Positions 8,372 through 15,489 of a stretch of 64,000 nucleotides of DNA are shown here, one piece after another; the first letter of the stretch is position 1; the number at the start of each line of letters is the position of its first letter. A program made the translations under genes and the position numbers. Location: assembly GCA_937928595.1 (NCBI GenBank), contig CALGJV010000026.1, positions 1 through 64,000 on the forward strand, written 5' to 3'. The DNA comes from an uncultured Phycisphaerae bacterium. Its GTDB lineage: Bacteria > Planctomycetota > Phycisphaerae > UBA1845 > Fen-1342. The notes beneath the pieces are model-generated. The model ran no database searches. It had not been told where the DNA came from and saw only the letters and a list, made by a program, of their open reading frames with translations.

Positions 8372-8718
8372 AGCGTGCCCCTCGCCTCCAGCCGGTCGTG
8401 GGTGATCTGGATGCCTTCGCGCAGGTCGTTCGCCAGGGCGTCGGACGGCTGCTGGCCGCGATGCGTCTCGGCGTAGACCTTCAGCACGTATCGCAGGGCC
8501 TCGTCGAGGCGCGCCAAACCTTTGTTTGGCACGTCGTCGGGAATGGCCTTCTCGGCGTGCTTTACGCCTGAGATGATCGTCCCCTCGTAGGCCTCCCACG
8601 CGGGGCGGATGGAGTAGAGCCGCGTCAAGAGCCAGCCCAGAAGCCCCGCCATGAGCATCACGCCAGGCACGGAGTTGATCGCTTGCCACAGGCCCGTCAG
8701 AATCGTTTCCCAGTTCAT
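8368..8718 (-). CDS. Holin-like small membrane protein
   Basis: The 116-residue protein starts at ATG 8718 in an ATGA overlap with the preceding tail-chaperone frame. One clear transmembrane helix lies at about residues 17-38 (PGVMLMAGLLGWLLTRLY), followed by a soluble helical tail. Size and topology fit phage holins of the single-helix LLH type. Identification rests on topology and on the neighbouring lipoprotein gene, not on a distinctive motif. Confidence 0.55.
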   Translation of the reverse strand: MNWETILTGLWQAINSVPGVMLMAGLLGWLLTRLYSIRPAWEAYEGTIISGVKHAEKAIPDDVPNKGLARLDEALRYVLKVYAETHRGQQPSDALANDLREGIQITHDRLEARGTL

Positions 8719-8936
8719 GTCGGCTTCCTTTCCTTGTTCGTGAAGGCGTCCTTCAGGACGCCCATATCCGTCACCTCGATGGCCTCGTCGCGCTTGTCCC
8801 TGGCCGAGTAGGGGTCGAAGTCGCTGGGCTTGTAGGCCCGCGTCTTCTTCGGGTCGCGGTTCACGTTGGCCACGAGCGCCAGCGCCGCCGACGTGTGCGC
8901 CCAGTTGTCCCGGCCCCGCGCCTCGGCCATCCACAA
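8715..8936 (-). CDS. Tail-assembly chaperone, C-terminal (frameshift-type) part
   Basis: The conserved domain (LTLRELLWMAEARGRDNW, then ALVANVNRDPKK, then PSDFDPY) is that of the second half of tail-chaperone pairs in planctomycete-type siphophages. The nearest start codons in frame are TTG 8936 and ATG 8930, but coding-like sequence continues upstream to about 9013 (PWRTVYEFAAVVGIDPG) with no ATG or GTG. This frame is -1 relative to the upstream gene at 8951-9451, and the two overlap. Like the lambda G/GT pair it may be made by a programmed frameshift. The exact start is therefore unknown. Confidence 0.65.
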   Translation of the reverse strand: MWMAEARGRDNWAHTSAALALVANVNRDPKKTRAYKPSDFDPYSARDKRDEAIEVTDMGVLKDAFTNKERKPT

Positions 8937-8950
8937 CAGTTCCCGCAGCG

Positions 8951-9451
8951 TCAGCGGCCCGGGGTCGATTCCGACGACGGCGGCGAACTCGTAGACGGTT
9001 CGCCAAGGGTCGCCTGCCTGTCCGGCAGACAGGTCTCGATGGCCGCCTCCAGGTCCAGCTTGTCCAGCCGCGTCTCGATCCGCGCGACCGCCAGGTCGAT
9101 CATCCGCCGCTGGGCGTCCACGGCCTTGGCCATGTCGCCCCGGCCCAGCTTGCGGAAAAAATCGACGAGTTCCTCATAGAAGGCCGTCTGGGCGGCCAGC
9201 ACTACGTCGCCGCCCAGAGCCGCCGCGAACTCATGGTCGCTCACGCCAGCAGCGTCGGCCTGGGGCTTGACGAGGGCGAAGATCACGTCGCACAGGAGGA
9301 TGACATCCGTGCCGAGGCGCGTCAGAAGCGGCGGGTCGCCGGCCTCCAGTTCCAGCAGGTTCACGTCCAAGAGCGACTTCACCCGCTTGGCCGCGTCGAT
9401 GGTGAGCGCCAGCGTCCAGGTCCGCCCGGCGGTGTCGGTGAAGGTCTTCAT
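8951..9451 (-). CDS. Tail-assembly chaperone, N-terminal part
   Basis: This 166-residue protein starts one base after the tail-tube fragment. The N-terminus (MKTFTDTAGRTWTLALTIDA, then VNLLELEAGDPPLL, then VILLCDVIFALVKPQADAAG) is typical of the chaperone gene that sits between tail-tube and tape-measure genes in siphophages. Such proteins bind the tape measure during tail assembly. The last 28 residues switch to a Ser/Pro-rich tail starting at a palindromic repeat (ETCLPDRQA), at the point where the -1 frame takes over as the coding-like frame. A T TTT TTC slippery heptamer lies at 9155-9161. Confidence 0.7.
   Translation of the reverse strand: MKTFTDTAGRTWTLALTIDAAKRVKSLLDVNLLELEAGDPPLLTRLGTDVILLCDVIFALVKPQADAAGVSDHEFAAALGGDVVLAAQTAFYEELVDFFRKLGRGDMAKAVDAQRRMIDLAVARIETRLDKLDLEAAIETCLPDRQATLGEPSTSSPPSSESTPGR
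9013..9038. repeat. Palindromic element at the tail-chaperone junction
   Basis: The palindrome CCTGCCTGTCCGGCAGACAGG is followed by TCTCGA and matches the copy at 7198-7226 with few changes. It lies exactly where the first chaperone frame loses coding character and the second frame gains it, and is translated in frame as ETCLPDRQA. Confidence 0.7.
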
Positions 9452-9452
9452 G

Positions 9453-10088
9453 TCAGGTCCCCTCGATCCAGCTTCGGAAAACGGCCAGCTTGGCCGTCAC
9501 GCTGACGGTGATGGCCTCCTCCAGCGCCTCGTTGCGGCTGAACGACGTGATCGCAAAATCGCCGTCTGGCCCCTGGCCGCCGGCCTTGTCCAGAATCTTC
9601 AGGGCGATCAATCCCGACGCGAGAAAGGCGTTCTTGATGGCCGTGAACCCGGCGTCGGCGGGCTTGACCCGTGAGAGAGCCAATGCGTCGCGTTCCAGGA
9701 TCGCCACCGCATCCGCCGGCAGCAGCAGCACGCCGCGCTTGGCCTCAGGGTCGATGTCGATGCTGATCACGTAGGCCTGCACCACCTGCCGCAGCAGTTC
9801 GTCCGCGTTCCCCGTGGCCAGCGCACTGCCGAGCTCGTCCAGCCGGCGCAGCGCCCACGCCCGCAGGTCGGCCACGTTCACGGGCGTAGTCGCCCCGGCC
9901 CCGGCGGCGGCCAGTTCCGCTTCCAGCGCCGCCCGCCGTTTTCGCAGGCCCACCAGCGTGTCCCGCAGCTCGGCCAGGTCGTCGAGTTCGCCGTCGGCCA
10001 GCAGCGCCACGACGCTGTCGATCCGCTTCTGGACCGCCTTCAGGTCCTTCTCGATCCGGCCGCGCTGGTCGTCGGGTCGCGACTGGGC
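9453..10088 (-). pseudogene. Recombinase C-terminus joined to the end of a phage tail-tube gene
   Basis: Directly after the TAG that ends the gene at 10089-11402, the same frame stays open and continues as a recombinase C-terminal coiled coil (RRAALEAELAAA) and end domain (VVQAYVISIDIDPEAKRGVL). At about 9657-9686 the protein changes character to the end of a phage tail-tube protein (ADAGFTAIKNAFL, then DFAITSFSRNEALEEAITVS), stopping at 9453. The tail-tube part stands in the expected place, before the chaperone and tape-measure genes. This is a fusion of two broken genes. The longest open stretch with its own start begins at 10010, so a truncated product is possible. Confidence 0.7.
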
Positions 10089-11402
10089 CTACGCCGCCTG
10101 AACGAATCGATCAACCGCCTTCTCGACCGCGACCCGATCGCCGGCGACGATGCGCCGCACCTGCGCCAGCACGAACGCATCGAGGGCCTCGGCGTTCAGG
10201 TACGTCGGGTCGCAGCCCTTGCGGCCGTAGCGCATGTACGCGCCGTCCATGTAGTAGCGCAGTCGCCCGCCGGTCCCGCCTTTGTGCCCGTTGAAGTTGA
10301 ACCCGCAGCGGGTGCACTTCACCAGCCCGCTGAGCAGGTAGCGGTTCGTCGGCCGCGCCAGCCCGCCCAGCTTGGACCGGCGGGCGTTTTCGTCCTGGGC
10401 GCGCTGCCACAGGTCGGTGCTGACCAGCGGCGCGTGGACGTTCTCGACGACCACCCATTGATCCTGCCCGTTGCGCTCGCCGTTGGGATTGCGCGCTGGT
10501 GGCCGCAGTGAGCCATCCGGCGACGGCGCGTTGATCTTCGCCTTGGTCTTGCGGTTCCACGCGAGCGCGCCCTTGTAGACGGGGTTCCGCAGGATGCTGG
10601 CGACCGAGGTGTGTTCCCAGCGTCGCCCCATCGGTGTGCAGATGCCGGCGGCGTTGAGCCGCATCGCGATGGTGCGAATGCCGGTCCCGCCGGCGCACCA
10701 CTCGAACATCTGCTGCACGGTCCGTACGCGCTCGGCCGGGCCGGGGACGAGCCGCACGATGTCGGACTTCGCCTTGGGCAGGTACTCGCCGCGCGGCAAT
10801 ACGCGCAACAGCGTTCCGTCGGGGGCCAGCTCGTGGCGGCTGCCGTCGGGCATCTCGCGCAGCATGCGCAGGACCTTCCCGTCGGGGGCGAGGTACTGGC
10901 GGTCGTAGCCGAACGGCGCTTGGCTGCCCAGGCGGCTCTTCTGCCGGGTCAGGTGCGAGAGCTGCCCGCGAATGCTGTCGCGGGCCAGCTTCACGCTGTA
11001 CTGGCGAGCCTGCCAGGATTTCACGCCTTGGAGCAGCTCGCCTTCGTCGCCGTCGGGGATGCCCTCGGCCGGGAAGATGGCCTCGACGCCCGCCAGCTTG
11101 AGCCGGTGCAGGTAATACCCGGTCTCGTTCGTGCCGCCACGGCTGAAGCGCGAGATGTCGTAGCAGAGCACCGCGTCGAAGTCGCGGCCGTTCTCGGCGT
11201 CGTGGATGAGCCGCTCGAAGGCTTCGCGACCGCGGGTGCTGGTAGCGGAAATGGCATCGTCGATGAACCAGCGCAGGATGCGGTAGCCGCGCGCGGCGGC
11301 CCACTTCTCGACGTAGGCCTGCTGGTCGGGGATCGAGCGTTCCTGCATGTCGGTCGAGCGGCGGGCGTAGCCGGCCGCCGGGATCAGCTTCTTGGCGCTC
11401 AT
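10089..11402 (-). CDS. Serine recombinase truncated by an in-frame TAG
   Basis: The 437-residue product has an N-terminal resolvase domain with catalytic serine 16 (AGYARRSTDM), then VLCYDISRFSR, a recombinase domain (SILRNPVYKGALAWNR) and a zinc ribbon (CTRCGF and a later Cys). It stops at TAG 10089-10091, where homologues continue into a coiled coil; the missing part follows in the same frame at 9453-10088. ATG 11402 has a GGAAGGA ribosome site. With the catalytic domain but not the coiled coil, activity is doubtful. A pseudogene is likely; amber read-through is the alternative. Confidence 0.85.
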   Translation of the reverse strand: MSAKKLIPAAGYARRSTDMQERSIPDQQAYVEKWAAARGYRILRWFIDDAISATSTRGREAFERLIHDAENGRDFDAVLCYDISRFSRGGTNETGYYLHRLKLAGVEAIFPAEGIPDGDEGELLQGVKSWQARQYSVKLARDSIRGQLSHLTRQKSRLGSQAPFGYDRQYLAPDGKVLRMLREMPDGSRHELAPDGTLLRVLPRGEYLPKAKSDIVRLVPGPAERVRTVQQMFEWCAGGTGIRTIAMRLNAAGICTPMGRRWEHTSVASILRNPVYKGALAWNRKTKAKINAPSPDGSLRPPARNPNGERNGQDQWVVVENVHAPLVSTDLWQRAQDENARRSKLGGLARPTNRYLLSGLVKCTRCGFNFNGHKGGTGGRLRYYMDGAYMRYGRKGCDPTYLNAEALDAFVLAQVRRIVAGDRVAVEKAVDRFVQAA

Positions 11403-11636
11403 GTTTCACCGTCCTTCCGGGCCACGCGGACCCACTGACCCTTCGCTCAACGGGGCCGAAACATCAAGGCATGTTGGCCCGGAATCTGGCGCGAGAACGC
11501 GGCGAAAACTGCCGCAACTCCAGCCCGAATCCGCTTGCTTTCCCCGCCCGTCGAGGTAACTGACTGCCCCGCTCGCATGGCGAGCCGCCCGGGCGCGTGC
11601 CTGGACGAAAGCGGAAACGCATGCTGGAGAACAGCG

Positions 11637-12008
11637 ATGAGCAAGAAGACCACGAAGAAGGCGGCGAAGACCGCCAAGACCACGAAGGGCGCCCGGACGC
11701 CGAAGTCGGACATGTCCGACCGAGCTGCGAAGCAGCGGGCGGCGGCGAAGAAGCCCGCCACGGCCGACAAGCCGATGAGCGGGCTGGATGCGGCCGCCAA
11801 GGTGCTGCAGGACGCCGGCGAGCCCATGCGGGCCAAGGCGCTGGTGGACGCGATGATCAACGGCGACCTGTGGAAGAGCGGCGGCAAGACGCCGCACGCG
11901 ACGGTTTACGCCGCGATCGTCAGGGAGATCGCCGCCAAGGGCGACCAGGCCCGCTTCCGCAAGACGGACCGTGGGCAGTTCGCGTACAACGCCGGGGGTG
12001 GCCGATGA
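11637..12008 (+). CDS. HARE-HTH winged-helix protein with histone-like basic tail
   Basis: This 123-residue protein has a Lys/Ala/Thr-rich tail (residues 1-45, starting [20 protein letters not shown]) like histone H1 tails. A winged-helix HARE-HTH domain follows ([20 protein letters not shown], then [12 protein letters not shown], then [11 protein letters not shown]). HARE-HTH domains occur in bacterial RNA polymerase delta subunits and in eukaryotic ASXL proteins, where they are proposed to bind DNA. It is divergent from the broken recombinase and overlaps the next gene by ATGA. A DNA-binding, possibly chromatin-like or regulatory role in the mobile element is inferred. Confidence 0.8.
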   Translation: MSKKTTKKAAKTAKTTKGARTPKSDMSDRAAKQRAAAKKPATADKPMSGLDAAAKVLQDAGEPMRAKALVDAMINGDLWKSGGKTPHATVYAAIVREIAAKGDQARFRKTDRGQFAYNAGGGR

Positions 12009-12217
12009 CGCCGCAACCCGACCGCCACGAGCGGGCCGGTGACGGCGACCGGACCCACGAGGCGGTGCGGCCGGGCTGCGAGTGCCCGACCTGCCGCGAA
12101 CGGGAGATGGACCTGCTGGTCTGGGTGGACGACAACGTCGTCCGCTGCGTGACCTGCGGCACCCGCTACAACCCGACCACGCGCCAGGTCGCGGGCCAGG
12201 ACGACCAGGCCGACTGA
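12005..12217 (+). CDS. Small zinc-ribbon-like protein
   Basis: This 70-residue acidic protein starts at ATG 12005, overlapping the preceding stop. It contains CPTC and CVTC pairs about 25 residues apart, typical of a small zinc ribbon. It forms an operon with the HARE-HTH gene in the mobile region. No specific family was recognised; the function is unknown. Confidence 0.65.
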   Translation: MTPQPDRHERAGDGDRTHEAVRPGCECPTCREREMDLLVWVDDNVVRCVTCGTRYNPTTRQVAGQDDQAD

Positions 12218-12223
12218 ACATCA

Positions 12224-12451
12224 TCAATCCTCCTCCCGCACCCCGGTTCCGCCGGGGTGTTCTTCGGCCACGGCGCGCTCCAGCCGTTTCAGCCGCCGCC
12301 ACTCCGCCAGCGGCACGAGCACCACGTCCATCGCCCGGTAGCGCCGGATGCCCAGGGGCCGGCCCGTGCGCGCCACCTCGCGGCAGGCGTAGCCCAGGAT
12401 GCCCCGCACGTGGCTGACCTGCATGCCGAAAACGTCGAGGTGGTCGCTCAT
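12224..12451 (-). CDS. Small hypothetical protein, faintly Phd-antitoxin-like
   Basis: This 75-residue protein has YRAMDVVLVPLAEWRRLKRL near its centre, similar in pattern to the middle of Phd/YefM antitoxins. No toxin gene lies next to it, so an antitoxin role is weak. It converges with the zinc-ribbon gene and is the last gene-like frame before the host sequence. Confidence 0.45.
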   Translation of the reverse strand: MSDHLDVFGMQVSHVRGILGYACREVARTGRPLGIRRYRAMDVVLVPLAEWRRLKRLERAVAEEHPGGTGVREED

Positions 12452-12638
12452 CGGGAATCACGTACAACAAATAAACTCAGACGAAATCGGTTCGCGTTCC
12501 CGCAGGCATCAGGAAGAAATCCCGCAGGGAAGGACCCGCGAGCGCCCGGGGTGGGCCAATCGGCGGGTCCTTCCGCCGGACCGCGCTTGCCGATCGCCGC
12601 GGGACCAGCCGCCGTACTGGTTTGAATCGTCCGGCGTT

Positions 12639-12926
12639 TCATCGCTCGCCCCCTGTGACACCACCACCAAAACCCGCGTTCTCGTGGGCGTCGGCGGGGG
12701 TTTTGGTTGTGGTGTTACTGGTGACGGTACCCACGAGTGCTATGACCGCGCGCCGAATCGGCTCGGGCAGAGCGGGCCACGCGGCCACCACGGACCGCAA
12801 TTCGGCGTCGTCAAGCGCCGTCGCGCTGCAACTGTCGGGGGAATAGGCGGGGGCGTCTGTTGCTTCGCTGTAAGAGCTTGTTTCTTCTGTGCTTACGCAC
12901 GCCCCGGATTGACTTCCAACGCTCAC
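12639..12926 (-). pseudogene. Possible remnant of an integrase-associated protein
   Basis: The segment DDAELRSVVAAWPALPEPIR, followed by RAVIALVG, matches a pattern I associate with the C-terminal end of planctomycete integrase-type or element-borne proteins. The rest of the 95-residue frame is low in complexity, and the C-terminal end lies in the inverted repeat. It is best read as a remnant, with low certainty. Confidence 0.35.
12655..12717. repeat. Imperfect 21-bp inverted repeat
   Basis: The left arm (12655-12675, GTGACACCACCACCAAAACCC) and the complement of the right arm (12697-12717) agree at about 19 of 21 positions across a 21-base spacer. It could be a terminator-like hairpin or the end of a mobile element. 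No U-tract follows on either strand, so a plain terminator is less likely. Confidence 0.55.
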
Positions 12927-13054
12927 CCCCGATCCCGCAACGCGGGGCGGCCACGCCCACCGGGAACGGCAGCGCGGCTTGCGCTGCCCCCGACTGGCGG
13001 CAGATTGTGCGCCCCGCTCAACGTTGCCGGCCTGTGGCCGTCGATGAGCCGGGC

Positions 13055-14473
13055 GTGGTCTTCAACTCGCTGACGTTCGCGGTGTTCTTCGCCGCCGTGC
13101 TGGCTGTGCACGCGTTGCCGCTGCCGTGGAGCTGGCGAAAACTGAACCTCCTGCTGGCCAGTTACCTTTTCTACGCGGCGTGGAACCCCCCGTTCGTGCT
13201 GCTGCTGATCCTCGCAGCGGTGGTGGACTACTACCTCGCCCATTGGATGGGGCGGACCGACCGGCCGGGCGTGCGCCGCGGCCTGCTGGTCTTCAGCATC
13301 AGTTTGAACCTCGGCCTGCTCAGCTACTTCAAGTACGGTCAATTCCTGCTGGACAACTGCGTCGCGGCGCTGGCCGCCGTGGGCGTGCACTACCAGCCGC
13401 CGCGCGCGGACATCCTGCTGCCGCTGGGAATCTCGTTCTACACGTTCGAGACCATTTCGTACCTCATTGATGTTTATCGCCGGCGCCTCGCGCCGTGGCG
13501 TTCGTTCATCGACTACGCGCTGTTCCTGACGTTCTTCCCGCACCTGGTCGCGGGCCCGATCGTGCGGGCCGGCGATTTCCTGCCGCAGTGCGCCGTTCCG
13601 CGCCGGGCGACGCCCGCCCAGTTCGGCTGGGGGCTGTGCCTGTTGACGGTCGGCCTGTGCGAGAAGGTCGTCGTGGCCGACGGTCTGCTTGCGCCGATTG
13701 TGGATATCGTGTACGGCGCCACGGATCGCGCGACCTTCGCGGACGCGTGGATCGGCACGCTGGCGTTCTCGGGGCAGATTTTCTTCGATTTTTCCGGCTA
13801 CTCGCTGTGCGGGATCGGCGCGGCCCTGTGCCTCGGGTTCGTCCTGAACGACAACTTCCGCTTTCCCTACGCCGCGGTGGGCTTCTCCGACTTCTGGCAG
13901 CGGTGGCATATTTCGCTGTCGAGCTGGCTGCGCGACTACCTGTACATCCCGCTCGGCGGCAACCGCCGCGGTCCGCGCCGCACGCTCATCAACCTCCTGC
14001 TCACGATGCTCCTTGGCGGCCTCTGGCACGGCGCCGCGTGGCGCTTCGTGGCGTGGGGCGCGCTGCACGGGCTGTACCTGGTCGGCCAGCGCGGCGTCGA
14101 AAGCCTCGCCCGCCGCTGGCGGCTCACGCAGGTCCCTGGACTGGCGGCGCCCGCCGCGCTGGTCACCTACCTGCTGGTGTGCGTGGCGTGGGTGTTCTTC
14201 CGCGCCGAGAGCTTCAACGCCGCCGGCGACCTGTTGCGCGCCATGGCCCGCCCCACGGCGACGTTCGATCTGCTGGTGCGCAGCCAGGCCGCCCTCGCGC
14301 TGGCGGTGGTCGCATTCATGTTAATCGGCCAGTGGCACCTGCGGCGCCGCTCCCTCGAGGCCTGGGTCGCGGCCGTGCCGTGGTGGGCGCGCAGTGCCGC
14401 GCTGGCGCTGCTCATCGTCGCTCTCGTCCTGGCCCCGGGAGACACGCGTGCCTTCATCTACTTCCAATTCTGA
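13055..14473 (+). CDS. MBOAT-family O-acyltransferase (AlgI-like)
   Basis: The 472-residue membrane protein has about ten hydrophobic segments and the MBOAT hallmarks FSDFWQRWHISLSSWLRDYL, YIPLGGNRRG and GGLWHGAAW, with the conserved catalytic histidine. GTG 13055 is chosen because the family starts MVFNS. These enzymes move acyl groups, often acetyl, across or onto cell-surface polysaccharides or lipids. It overlaps the SGNH-like gene, the usual partner that completes transfer on the outer side of the membrane. The substrate cannot be told from the sequence. Confidence 0.9.
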   Translation: MVFNSLTFAVFFAAVLAVHALPLPWSWRKLNLLLASYLFYAAWNPPFVLLLILAAVVDYYLAHWMGRTDRPGVRRGLLVFSISLNLGLLSYFKYGQFLLDNCVAALAAVGVHYQPPRADILLPLGISFYTFETISYLIDVYRRRLAPWRSFIDYALFLTFFPHLVAGPIVRAGDFLPQCAVPRRATPAQFGWGLCLLTVGLCEKVVVADGLLAPIVDIVYGATDRATFADAWIGTLAFSGQIFFDFSGYSLCGIGAALCLGFVLNDNFRFPYAAVGFSDFWQRWHISLSSWLRDYLYIPLGGNRRGPRRTLINLLLTMLLGGLWHGAAWRFVAWGALHGLYLVGQRGVESLARRWRLTQVPGLAAPAALVTYLLVCVAWVFFRAESFNAAGDLLRAMARPTATFDLLVRSQAALALAVVAFMLIGQWHLRRRSLEAWVAAVPWWARSAALALLIVALVLAPGDTRAFIYFQF

Positions 14474-15485
14474 CGCGCGCCTGCCGGCGGGGCCGTGGGC
14501 CCGGACGTGGCTCGTGGCGCTGCTGCTCGCGGGGGCGACCCTGGGCGGCTACGAAGGCGCGCTCCGCTGGCGCGGCCTGCGGCCGCACATCACCGATGAC
14601 GCCGGACTGTGGTCGCTCGCGCGCAGCCGGGTGCGGCCCCACGACCCGGACCAGGTCGTCATCATCGGCGCCTCGCGCGCCCAACTGGGCCTCCAGCCCG
14701 CAGCACTCGCCGCCGCCCTCGGCACGCGGCCGCCCGTGCAGCTCGCCGTGAGCGGCAGCAGTTGTATGCCCGTACTGCGGGACCTGAGCGCGTCACGCGA
14801 CTTCCGCGGGATCGTGCTGGTCGATGTCACGCCCTATGTGTTCTTCAACACACCGCAGCACCTGGACGGCGGCGTGCAGGCTGAGTTCGTCCGTCAGTAC
14901 GCCGCGCACAGCGTTCTGGCCGCGGTCGAACGCCGGCTGCGACTGGCGCTGGAGCGCCGCTTCGCGGTGCAGCTCCCCGAGGTGCGGTTGTCCTGGCGCA
15001 ATCTCTACCGCTGGTACCAACGCGGTTTTCCCGCGCCGCGATACGTGGAGACACGGCCCGACCGCTCGGAAAATGCCGACTACGCCAGGATCGACCTGGC
15101 ACGGGCGGCCGCGGACCGCGCCCGTGACACCGCCGCCAGCGCGCGCCCGGCCGCCCCGGCGGAATGGCAGGCCGCCCTGGCCGAACTCCGCGCGCTGGTG
15201 GGGCGGATTCAGGCCCGCGGCGGCCGCGTCGTGTTCCTGCGCATGCCGGTCAGCGGCGCGGTGCGTGCCATCGAGGACGAACGCTATCCGCGCGACGTGT
15301 TCTGGGATGCGTTGATCCGCGAAACCGGCGCACTCGGTGTGAACTTCACGGATTTTCCCACCCTGGCGCAGTTCACCTGCCCCGAAGGCTCGCACCTCGA
15401 TTACCGCGACGCGGAGCCGTTCTCCCAGGCCCTCGGCGCCGTGCTTCAGCCGCTCCTCCGGCCGCCAGCCTACGCGGCCCGCTAA
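14448..15485 (+). CDS. SGNH-hydrolase-like partner of the MBOAT protein
   Basis: GTG 14448 lies within the MBOAT gene (overlap of 26 bases), giving a 345-residue protein. An N-terminal transmembrane anchor (TWLVALLLAGATLGGYEGAL) is followed by an extracytoplasmic domain with VVIIGASRAQLGLQP, the nucleophile-containing SGNH block I, and SHLDYRDAEPFSQAL near the end as a candidate block V. This AlgJ/AlgX- or DltD-like arrangement suggests surface O-acyl transfer coupled to MBOAT. The exact acceptor is unknown. Confidence 0.75.
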   Translation: MPSSTSNSDARLPAGPWARTWLVALLLAGATLGGYEGALRWRGLRPHITDDAGLWSLARSRVRPHDPDQVVIIGASRAQLGLQPAALAAALGTRPPVQLAVSGSSCMPVLRDLSASRDFRGIVLVDVTPYVFFNTPQHLDGGVQAEFVRQYAAHSVLAAVERRLRLALERRFAVQLPEVRLSWRNLYRWYQRGFPAPRYVETRPDRSENADYARIDLARAAADRARDTAASARPAAPAEWQAALAELRALVGRIQARGGRVVFLRMPVSGAVRAIEDERYPRDVFWDALIRETGALGVNFTDFPTLAQFTCPEGSHLDYRDAEPFSQALGAVLQPLLRPPAYAAR

Positions 15486-15489
15486 GCCG

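Larger units (their letters stand above)
12452..13054. other. Transition from mobile region to host genes
   Basis: No intact gene was recognised. The stretch contains a decayed coding fragment (12639-12926), an inverted repeat (12655-12717) and GC-rich filler. The right end of the mobile region is probably here, but no duplicated att core was found. Confidence 0.5.
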
